From contig CAAHEM010000083.1 in NCBI GenBank assembly GCA_900772435.1, positions 1 to 8,036 on the forward strand: a DNA stretch of 8,036 bases, written 5' to 3'. Positions 1-5,179 of the stretch are shown here, piece by piece (within the stretch, counting starts at the first letter, position 1; each line of letters opens with the position of its first letter). A program made the translations under genes and the position numbers. The notes beneath the pieces were generated by a model. It did no database searches, was not told where the DNA came from, and saw only the letters and a list, made by a program, of their open reading frames with translations. The DNA is from Bacilli bacterium (GTDB lineage Bacteria; Bacillota_I; Bacilli_A; RF39; UBA660).

Positions 1-141
1 AATATGAAACTTTTTAAGACCACGTTTATCTATTTTATTAAGTATTTCTTCATCTTTATAATTATTATCAAGAAACACTTTATATATTTTAGTCTTACCA
101 TTTAATATTTCATTTACAACATTTCTTCCATATACTAACAT
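1..141 (-). CDS. rlmB: TrmH/SpoU-family 23S rRNA 2'-O-methyltransferase, N-terminal fragment (probable RlmB)
   Basis: Only the first 47 codons are in the window; the gene continues past base 1. The fragment starts MLVYGRNVVNEIL, continues with an I-x-K-V-F-L segment (residues 19-24) and then a helix rich in Lys and Glu. This is the pattern of the small substrate-binding domain at the front of TrmH/SpoU methylases, where a (V/I)xGxNxVxExL box is followed by IxKVxL. Family members use S-adenosylmethionine to methylate a ribose 2'-OH in rRNA, and RlmB acts on G2251 (E. coli numbering) of 23S rRNA. The catalytic SPOUT knot is outside the window, so RlmB versus another TrmH paralogue cannot be settled. 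The ATG start is well supported by GGAGG at 151-147, five bases upstream, and by a near-consensus promoter. The gene lies 53 bases downstream of the 127-residue membrane protein. Confidence 0.75.
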   Translation of the reverse strand, partial: MLVYGRNVVNEILNGKTKIYKVFLDNNYKDEEILNKIDKRGLKKFHI

Positions 142-165
142 ATAATCCTCCAACAAAGTTATTTT

Positions 166-194
166 ATTTTAATTTTATTAATACTCATTGTCAA
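166..194 (-). promoter_or_regulatory. Sigma-A-type promoter for the TrmH-family gene
   Basis: On the minus strand a perfect -35 TTGACA (194-189) is followed by a 17-base spacer and -10 TAAAAT (171-166, one mismatch to TATAAT). The predicted transcript start is near 159-158, giving a leader of about 18 bases that contains the GGAGG ribosome site. The -35 begins immediately after the TAG stop (197-195) of the upstream gene. It is the best promoter match in the window. No hairpin terminator separates it from the upstream operon, so read-through is likely to add to its output. Confidence 0.85.
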
Positions 195-578
195 CTAGTC
201 TTTAATCTTTTTAATACATAATTTTATTAAATTAGTAAATAAGAGTATTAAGATTGAAAACACATTAATCATAAAATACGAGAAAACACCAAAACTTGAT
301 TCTAAATTACTAAAATCTTCTTTAATTATTAAATTAAACTTACTACTGAATAAATATACTATTAAGAATTCAATAATAGTAATAACAACATAAGAAATAA
401 TTATTTTATAGTCTATATTTCTTCTTTTATATTTAATAACTAAATATAGAAAAAATAGAAAAAATAATATTATCTGTATAGTTAGTGCTAACTCCATATT
501 AGAAAACAATACTAACATCACAAATGATATTATATTTTCTATAATTAATAATACTATATCAATATATTTACTTTTCAC
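195..578 (-). CDS. Small four-helix integral membrane protein of unknown function
   Basis: I do not recognise this 127-residue protein. It has four hydrophobic stretches, at about residues 8-26, 29-49, 58-78 and 97-119. Between the second and third is a basic loop (KYKRR, 49-53). A short acidic polar loop (about 84-95, KEDFSNLES) precedes the fourth, and the tail is basic (KLCIKKIKD). By the positive-inside rule the basic loop and tail are probably cytoplasmic. The start codon is GTG at 578-576, eleven bases inside the trxB reading frame (stop at 570-568). There is no good ribosome site, so translation is probably coupled to trxB by reinitiation. An internal ATG at 518 would drop the first helix and also lacks a ribosome site. 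It is the last gene of the YvlD-lgt-trxB unit. The overlap suggests co-expression, but nothing in the residues supports a redox or enzymatic role. It is strongly Ile/Leu/Phe-rich with no visible catalytic motif. Confidence 0.75.
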   Translation of the reverse strand: MKSKYIDIVLLIIENIISFVMLVLFSNMELALTIQIILFFLFFLYLVIKYKRRNIDYKIIISYVVITIIEFLIVYLFSSKFNLIIKEDFSNLESSFGVFSYFMINVFSILILLFTNLIKLCIKKIKD

Positions 579-1461
579 TTTTATTTATATCTTTCTTAAG
601 CGATAATGCAGCTATACATCCATCACTAGCAGCAGTTACTATTTGATATACATCTTTTTTAATAATATCTCCACAAGCATATATAAATGGTTCTTTTGTT
701 CTCATAGAATTATCTACTTCAATATAACCTTTTTCATCAGTAATATTTAAGTCTTTCATAAATGCTGTATCTGCTTGATATCCATAATAGATAAATACTC
801 CATCACAATTTATAGTAGACTCATCATTAAATTTAACTTGTTTTATTGTTTCATCTCCAAGAAAGTCAATGGCTTCTTTCCCAATAATGACTTCTATATT
901 TTTTTCTTTTGCTTCGCTTACTAATGCATCACTAGCACTTATTTTATTTCTTACAACTATTGTTACTGAAGAAGCAAAATTACTTAAATATATAGCTTCT
1001 TCAAATGCAGAATCTCCTCCACCTAAAACAATAAGTTTTTTACCTTTATAAAGAGGAGCATCGCATATAGCACAATAACTTATACCTTTACCAGCATATA
1101 CTTCTTCATTTGGTATTCCGCTCTTACGAGGTTTTCTACCAATCGCAATAATAACGCCTTTAGTTTTATATTCGCCCTTAGTAGTAGTAACTGCTTTATA
1201 TCCATCTTCTTCTTTAATGGAAACTACTTTTTCAAGTTTAAAAGTAACATTTTCATGTTTCACATGATTATACATATCTACTGCTAACTCTGCACCAGTT
1301 ACACTTTTATATCCTAAATAATTTTCAACAATACTAATTTTATTTAATAAACCTCCTGGTACACTTTCATCAAGTAATAATGTATTAAGTCCACTTCTAG
1401 CAGAATACACAGCAGCACCCATTCCAGCAGGACCAGCACCAATAATTATAGCATCAAACAT
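568..1461 (-). CDS. trxB: Thioredoxin reductase-like flavoprotein
   Basis: This is a cytoplasmic FAD enzyme of the low-molecular-weight thioredoxin reductase family, which passes electrons from a reduced nicotinamide through FAD and a Cys pair to thioredoxin. At 297 residues it is slightly short for the family (about 305-320). Visible elements in order are the FAD-binding GAGPAG (8-13), the redox pair C130-A-I-C133-D, the nucleotide-binding GGGDSA (147-152) followed by FEEA, and the C-terminal FAD motif YACGDI (261-266) with QIVTAASDG (273-281). Where most members have HRRxxxR, which grips the NADPH 2'-phosphate, this protein has V170-R171-N172 followed by KISAS, so most of those arginines are missing. 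The usual Arg of the C-terminal Arg-Gln pair is Tyr (Y272-Q273). Cofactor choice may therefore differ. The ATG start has AGGAGG at 1471-1466, overlapping the TAG stop of lgt. The family call is firm; strict NADPH-thioredoxin reductase activity is inferred. Confidence 0.92.
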   Translation of the reverse strand: MFDAIIIGAGPAGMGAAVYSARSGLNTLLLDESVPGGLLNKISIVENYLGYKSVTGAELAVDMYNHVKHENVTFKLEKVVSIKEEDGYKAVTTTKGEYKTKGVIIAIGRKPRKSGIPNEEVYAGKGISYCAICDAPLYKGKKLIVLGGGDSAFEEAIYLSNFASSVTIVVRNKISASDALVSEAKEKNIEVIIGKEAIDFLGDETIKQVKFNDESTINCDGVFIYYGYQADTAFMKDLNITDEKGYIEVDNSMRTKEPFIYACGDIIKKDVYQIVTAASDGCIAALSLKKDINKSEK

Positions 1462-1469
1462 ATTTCCTC

Positions 1470-2282
1470 CTAAAATTTAACTTCTTCTTCAGCTTTATTA
1501 TATAATTCATCAAGTTTAGGTTTCCTACTTTGTATAAATTGAATAATTAAACCAGCAATAAACATAAGAACACTAACTACCCTAGCAACCCTTATTCCAT
1601 TAAATAATAATGCATCTGTTCTAAATGTTTCAATAACAAATCTAGCAGCACCATACCACATCATATAAAATGCAACTAATTGAGCATCTTTAATATATTT
1701 TCTACGTCTTAAGAATAATGATATGAAGAAACCTAATAAACACCATAATGATTCAAAATAGAACATTGGCAAATGATAACTACCATTAATAAACATATTA
1801 TCTATTATAAATTGAGGTATTATTTTCATATTTACTAGTTGTTGATATGTAACTATTGATCCATATGCTTCAGAATTAAAGAAGTTTCCCCATCTACCAA
1901 TAGCTTGTCCAAGTAATAAAGGTGGAACAATAATATCAAGTATTTTTCCAACTCTTACCTTATATTTTTTACAATAAATAATTATAGTAATTGCTCCAAA
2001 TAGTAAGCCTCCATGAATAGCAAGTCCACCTTTCCAAACTTGAAATATTTCAGCTATATTAGAACTATAATATTCTAAATTAAAAGCAACAAAATAAAGT
2101 CTTGCTCCAATAATTGCAAATATCAAAGTCCAAAACATCATATTAAACATAAATTCTTTTTTAATTTTAAATCTTTTACTCTCACTCATAATCATAGCGT
2201 ATCCAATAATAACTGCAATAGCTATTAATACGCTATACCATCTAAGTTCAAAATTTCCTATATTAAATATAACTGGATTCAT
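1470..2282 (-). CDS. lgt: Phosphatidylglycerol--prolipoprotein diacylglyceryl transferase
   Basis: Lgt moves a diacylglyceryl group from phosphatidylglycerol to the lipobox Cys of prolipoproteins in the membrane, the first step of lipoprotein maturation. The 270-residue length is typical. It opens with the usual short lead (FNIGNFELRWYS, residues 6-17), followed by several transmembrane helices. The key motifs are all present: H90-G-G after GGLAI (matching E. coli H103), the signature G129-R130-W-G-N133 leading to NSEAYG (R130 and N133 match E. coli R143 and N146), and YGAARFVIE (210-218) with R214 and E218 matching E. coli R239 and E243. The C-terminal tail is charged (EEEVKF). The ATG shares an ATGA overlap with the stop of the upstream YvlD-like gene, and the ribosome site is weak (GTGGG), so translational coupling is likely. 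Expression probably depends on the promoter near 2744-2739. Confidence 0.97.
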   Translation of the reverse strand: MNPVIFNIGNFELRWYSVLIAIAVIIGYAMIMSESKRFKIKKEFMFNMMFWTLIFAIIGARLYFVAFNLEYYSSNIAEIFQVWKGGLAIHGGLLFGAITIIIYCKKYKVRVGKILDIIVPPLLLGQAIGRWGNFFNSEAYGSIVTYQQLVNMKIIPQFIIDNMFINGSYHLPMFYFESLWCLLGFFISLFLRRRKYIKDAQLVAFYMMWYGAARFVIETFRTDALLFNGIRVARVVSVLMFIAGLIIQFIQSRKPKLDELYNKAEEEVKF

Positions 2283-2722
2283 TTTCTTTTACCCACTTTC
2301 ATAGTAATCATTTGATCAAGTAACATTCTCATACCACTAATAAATATAGCAATAATAAACGTACTAAAGAAACCACTTACTCCAAATGCATTTCCCATAA
2401 GAATATCACATAATTTTAAAATTATCATATTAACAACAGGATAAGCTATTCCAAAAGTAAGAACGCTAAGAGGTAATGTCCAATATATAAGTATTGGCTT
2501 TATAGTTGAATTTAATAAACTCAATATTAAAGCAGCAATAATTGCATAAAAGAAATTTTCTACATAAATACCTCTAAATAAATTACTAGCAAGTACCAAT
2601 ACAATCGCATAAACTAAAATACTTATACCAAAAGTAATTAAATCATCTTTATCATAAGTATACTTTCCATTAGTTCTTCTAGAACTATTATTATCAATCT
2701 TATAAATTTTTCCTTTACTCAT
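2279..2722 (-). CDS. YvlD-like membrane protein (phage holin superfamily IV / PF04020 type)
   Basis: This is an integral membrane protein of the small family named after holin-like proteins and represented in Bacillus by YvlD. Its role is not well defined, and a lytic holin function should not be assumed. From the chosen start it has 147 residues. The N terminus is polar and basic (1-29), followed by four hydrophobic segments at about 30-48, 56-72, 84-107 and 115-135. The family hallmark is N71-S-T-I-K-P-I-L followed by WTLPLSVLTFG (81-91), an Asn in the third helix (N98) and a VSGFFSTFI stretch (115-123). The start at 2722 is chosen because GGTGAAG lies just upstream and the residues from there look like a normal soluble tail. 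The frame is open further up to 2773, but that ATG lies within the hairpin of the preceding terminator and upstream of the likely -10. The in-frame ATG at 2734 is a less likely alternative. It overlaps lgt by four bases. Confidence 0.85.
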   Translation of the reverse strand: MSKGKIYKIDNNSSRRTNGKYTYDKDDLITFGISILVYAIVLVLASNLFRGIYVENFFYAIIAALILSLLNSTIKPILIYWTLPLSVLTFGIAYPVVNMIILKLCDILMGNAFGVSGFFSTFIIAIFISGMRMLLDQMITMKVGKRK

Positions 2723-2738
2723 TTTCTTCACCATAATA

Positions 2739-2767
2739 ATTATAATATAATTACATAAAAAAGAAAA
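2739..2767 (-). promoter_or_regulatory. Putative promoter of the YvlD-lgt-trxB unit
   Basis: A perfect -10 TATAAT lies at 2744-2739. The region 17 bases upstream (2767-2762, TTTTCT) is a poor -35, matching about three of six positions, and it is also part of the U-run of the preceding terminator. The predicted start is near 2732-2731, only about ten bases before the chosen ATG, so the leader would be essentially the GGTGAAG ribosome site. The strength of the -10 and the terminator just upstream support a promoter here, but the -35 is uncertain. Confidence 0.55.
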
Positions 2768-2785
2768 GAGCATTTAACATGCTCT
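2757..2785 (-). terminator. Rho-independent terminator of the 463-residue protein gene
   Basis: On the minus strand AGAGCAT (2785-2779), a five-base loop and ATGCTCT (2773-2767) form a perfect 7-bp stem. The U-rich tail TTTCTTTTTT runs over 2766-2757. It lies 13 bases after the TAA stop at 2801-2799. The downstream operon's promoter starts inside its tail. Confidence 0.85.
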
Positions 2786-2798
2786 ATTGATATTTAAG

Positions 2799-4190
2799 TT
2801 ATAAATTACTTACAACTGTTTTCTTATGAGTTTGAAGTATCATATCATATATTTCAAAGTACTTAGAATTAATTTCTGCAACTCTTTGTTCTCTTGTTTT
2901 CTCGGTATCCCTAACAACAATAGTTCCACCTTTTCTTTCAATTGTTTTAGTTCCATATGTATTAATAGCATTTAATAAAGTTTTAATTCTATCTACTCCT
3001 TCAGCATACATTTCTTTTGATATTGCTTCACTTCCTATTTTGCCATCTTTATGTTTCGCTTTGAAACTTGCATATCCACCATTTATATTAAATAAACGTA
3101 AAGTTCCAAGCAAATCTTGTCCCATAGAAGTTAATTTTTCATCATTACCGACAAGAGTCTTTAAAATATTTTTATATCTTTTAATCAAGCTATCATAACA
3201 TTTTTTATATGATTGATTTGGAGTTAAAGTATTCTTTTTTCTTAAATTTTGTGCTGCTTTTTCCTCTAATACTCTATATTTTTTAAATGTTTCTGATTCA
3301 AGTCCACTAAACTCTAAATCACCAAGCATCATAACAAGTGATGTAAAATCATTACTGAAAGTTGCAGATTTTATTTCAAATGGACTTGCCACAGGAGTAT
3401 CTTCTTTTGAAAAAGTAGCATCTTCCATACTTTCAATCATAACTATTTTATTAGCAGCGTCATATCCTAATAATTTAGTTAGCATTTCTTCTCTTTCAAC
3501 ACATAATTTATATATTAATATCTTAATTTTTTTAGCTTCTTGTGTTTTAGCATCTTTTTTATAATACATGTCTTTTAAACCTTGTATTTTTCTATTCATA
3601 GTATGTAAAGCTAAGATATCAGGATCGCTTGCATAATTCTTCTTAGCAGTTTTTACTGGCTCACTCTTTTTTTCAGTTGTATGTACTACTGTTTTTGTTT
3701 CTTCCTTTTTAGGAACACTTTTCATTTTATCTTTAACTGTACTAGAAACAACTTGTGACTTTAAAGATAAAGACTTATCCATCATAGAAAGTAATTCATT
3801 ATAATAAGAATTAATTTTTAATATTTCACTAGCTCTAAATGCAATTTTATTAAGTTCAGCAGTACTTATTTTATTTTTAACACCATTATTATACTTAACT
3901 TTAAGTTCTTCATATTCATCAAGCAATTTACTTCTTTCACTTTGAATTTGTTTTTTATATTGCTCTAGTTGTTCTAAACTTGTAAATTTAGAAGTAACTT
4001 GATGAGAAGCAGAAATTCTATTATATTCTCTTATAACTTCACTATATTCAGAATTTAATTTTTTAGCTTCAGCAGAATCTTTAGGTAGCTTAGACATGCT
4101 TGCTTTAAGTGATACATATTTATCATATAAAGGCTTTAATTTGTCATAAAGACCGCGATTAAATTGTTCAATAATAACACTTTCTTGCAT
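2799..4190 (-). CDS. Soluble Lys/Glu-rich helical protein of unknown function
   Basis: I do not recognise this 463-residue protein. It has no signal peptide, no membrane segment and only two Cys residues (230, 331), so it is probably cytoplasmic. By eye there are three parts. Residues 1-148 are mostly amphipathic, probably coiled-coil helix rich in Lys, Glu, Leu and Ser. Residues 149-188 form a Lys/Thr/Val linker with low-complexity character. Residues 189-463 are helical at first (189-255) and then more globular, with a Gly-rich stretch near NINGGYASF (368-376) and a short strand-like ERKGGTIVVRD (418-428). Residues 24-55 and 201-232 look like diverged copies of one helical unit (shared LK, then EAKK, then E). 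The ATG has AGAGGTGG at 4204-4197, six bases upstream. It has its own promoter and terminator, so it is monocistronic between mscS and the YvlD-lgt-trxB unit. A structural or scaffold role is possible, but this is only inference. Confidence 0.85.
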   Translation of the reverse strand: MQESVIIEQFNRGLYDKLKPLYDKYVSLKASMSKLPKDSAEAKKLNSEYSEVIREYNRISASHQVTSKFTSLEQLEQYKKQIQSERSKLLDEYEELKVKYNNGVKNKISTAELNKIAFRASEILKINSYYNELLSMMDKSLSLKSQVVSSTVKDKMKSVPKKEETKTVVHTTEKKSEPVKTAKKNYASDPDILALHTMNRKIQGLKDMYYKKDAKTQEAKKIKILIYKLCVEREEMLTKLLGYDAANKIVMIESMEDATFSKEDTPVASPFEIKSATFSNDFTSLVMMLGDLEFSGLESETFKKYRVLEEKAAQNLRKKNTLTPNQSYKKCYDSLIKRYKNILKTLVGNDEKLTSMGQDLLGTLRLFNINGGYASFKAKHKDGKIGSEAISKEMYAEGVDRIKTLLNAINTYGTKTIERKGGTIVVRDTEKTREQRVAEINSKYFEIYDMILQTHKKTVVSNL

Positions 4191-4221
4191 TATAAGCCAC
4201 CTCTATTTTTAATCTATTATT

Positions 4222-4250
4222 ATCATATCATATTTATTAACTTATTACAA
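4222..4250 (-). promoter_or_regulatory. Promoter of the 463-residue protein gene
   Basis: On the minus strand TTGTAA (4250-4245) is followed by a 17-base spacer and -10 TATGAT (4227-4222). The spacer ends in TGA, giving an extended -10 of the TGnTATGAT type. The predicted start is near 4215, leaving a leader of about 25 bases with the AGAGGTGG ribosome site. It sits directly after the U-run of the mscS terminator, so the unit appears independently transcribed. Confidence 0.7.
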
Positions 4251-4252
4251 AT

Positions 4253-4276
4253 AAAAAAAGTACATTTGCATGTACT
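4253..4276 (-). terminator. Rho-independent terminator of the mscS-family gene
   Basis: AGTACAT (4276-4270), loop GCAA (4269-4266, a GNRA tetraloop) and ATGTACT (4265-4259) form a perfect 7-bp hairpin, followed by six U (4258-4253). The stem begins on the second base of the TAG stop codon (4277-4275). The plus strand also has a T-run after the hairpin, so it could act in both directions, though no plus-strand gene is near. Confidence 0.88.
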
Positions 4277-5081
4277 ATTTTTTCATATGAACATCCATTT
4301 GAGGATATGGAATTTCAATACCATTTTTATCAAATTTTTTCTTAACATTTTCCATTATTCTAAAATATACATCCCAATAATCACTAGTAAGTGTCCATGC
4401 CCTAAAGACTATACCAATTGATGAATCTTTATGAGATATAACAGCTATTCTTATTGGATCATCTTTAATTATCTTTTCTTCTTCATCAATCACTTCTTGA
4501 AGTACTTTCTTAACTTTATCAATATCAGAATCATAACTAACATCATAAGTGATATTTAGCATTCTTTTTTCACAAGCATTATAGTTTGTAATACTAGAAT
4601 TTGATAATGTTCCATTAGGTAATTGTGTAACAATATTATCTATACCAACTATAGTTGTATAAAATAATGAAATTGATTTTACTGTTCCTTCTTTTCCATT
4701 AGCTTCTATATAGTCTCCAATAGTAAAAGGTTTAAATATAAGAAGCATAATTCCACCAGCTAAATTAGATAGTCCTCCTTGAAGTGCTAAACCAACAGCA
4801 ACTGCACAAGAACCTAATATTGTAATTAATGATGTAATTGGTATTCCAATAATACTAAGTACTGTAACAAATAGTAATAATTTTAATGAAATAGTAATAA
4901 AACTAATGACAAAACTCTTAACACTTGGATCTTCAAGCTTACTAATCTTCTTCTCCTTTTTAAGCATTTTTTCAACTGCTTTAATTATTTTATTACCAAT
5001 TAACAATATAATAATTGATACAACTAACTTGATACACAAATCAGTTCCACCTTCAATTAATCTTTCTAATACTTTTTCCAT
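4275..5081 (-). CDS. mscS: Small-conductance mechanosensitive channel, MscS family
   Basis: This is a membrane channel that opens under membrane tension and releases ions and small solutes on hypo-osmotic shock; family members work as homoheptamers. The 268 residues compare with 286 in E. coli MscS. Hydrophobic segments lie at about 17-38 (TM1), 55-77 (TM2) and 82-116 (TM3). The pore helix carries the family signature: GLALQGGLSNLAGGIM at 97-112, then FKPFTIGDYIE (116-126), the beta domain with QLPNG (153-157), and the C-terminal IPYPQMDV (257-264). Aligned to E. coli, the kink glycine G113 is G102, and the gate residues L105 and L109 correspond to V94 and L98, so one gate Leu is Val. The ATG has AGGAGT at 5093-5088, six bases upstream, and an extended -10 promoter. 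The gene stands alone between two terminators. The symbol denotes the family; a YkuT-like name would be equally suitable. Confidence 0.93.
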   Translation of the reverse strand: MEKVLERLIEGGTDLCIKLVVSIIILLIGNKIIKAVEKMLKKEKKISKLEDPSVKSFVISFITISLKLLLFVTVLSIIGIPITSLITILGSCAVAVGLALQGGLSNLAGGIMLLIFKPFTIGDYIEANGKEGTVKSISLFYTTIVGIDNIVTQLPNGTLSNSSITNYNACEKRMLNITYDVSYDSDIDKVKKVLQEVIDEEEKIIKDDPIRIAVISHKDSSIGIVFRAWTLTSDYWDVYFRIMENVKKKFDKNGIEIPYPQMDVHMKK

Positions 5082-5105
5082 ATATCTACTCCTAACTATA
5101 TATAA

Positions 5106-5134
5106 ATTATAACATATTTATATTATTTTATATA
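5106..5134 (-). promoter_or_regulatory. Extended -10 promoter of the mscS-family gene
   Basis: A perfect -10 TATAAT (5111-5106) is preceded by TGT (5114-5112), making an extended -10. The -35 at 17-base spacing (TATATA, 5134-5129) is weak. The predicted start is near 5099, giving an 18-base leader with the AGGAG ribosome site. The AT-rich stretch upstream may help as an UP-like element. Confidence 0.72.
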
Positions 5135-5150
5135 TACTTTTGCGTAATTT

Positions 5151-5171
5151 AAAAAGAAGTAAAAAACTTCT
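5151..5171 (-). terminator. Probable weak rho-independent terminator of uvrA
   Basis: AGAAGT (5171-5166), a five-U loop and ACTTCT (5160-5155) form a perfect 6-bp but AT-rich stem, followed by four U (5154-5151). It lies 8 bases after the uvrA TAA stop (5182-5180). The stem has only two G-C pairs, so termination may be partial. Confidence 0.65.
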
Positions 5172-5179
5172 ATTTAAAT

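Noticed and set aside
869..1051. Plus-strand open frame of 60 codons
   Set aside because: It lies wholly antisense to trxB, whose motifs are intact, and its residues (Ser/Phe/Leu-rich) look like the shadow of an AT-rich gene. No ribosome site precedes it.
2279..2773. Phage origin suggested by the holin-like protein
   Set aside because: YvlD-type proteins share the holin superfamily IV name but are normal chromosomal genes. There is no endolysin, integrase or other phage gene here, and the gene is coupled to lgt.
4164..4421. Plus-strand open frame of 85 codons
   Set aside because: It spans the start of the 463-residue gene, a promoter, a terminator and the end of mscS, all on the other strand. 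Its His/Ile/Phe-rich composition has no recognisable fold.
4906..5112. Plus-strand open frame of 68 codons with hydrophobic residues
   Set aside because: It is antisense to the first helices of mscS, and the hydrophobicity is a mirror effect. There is no ribosome site.
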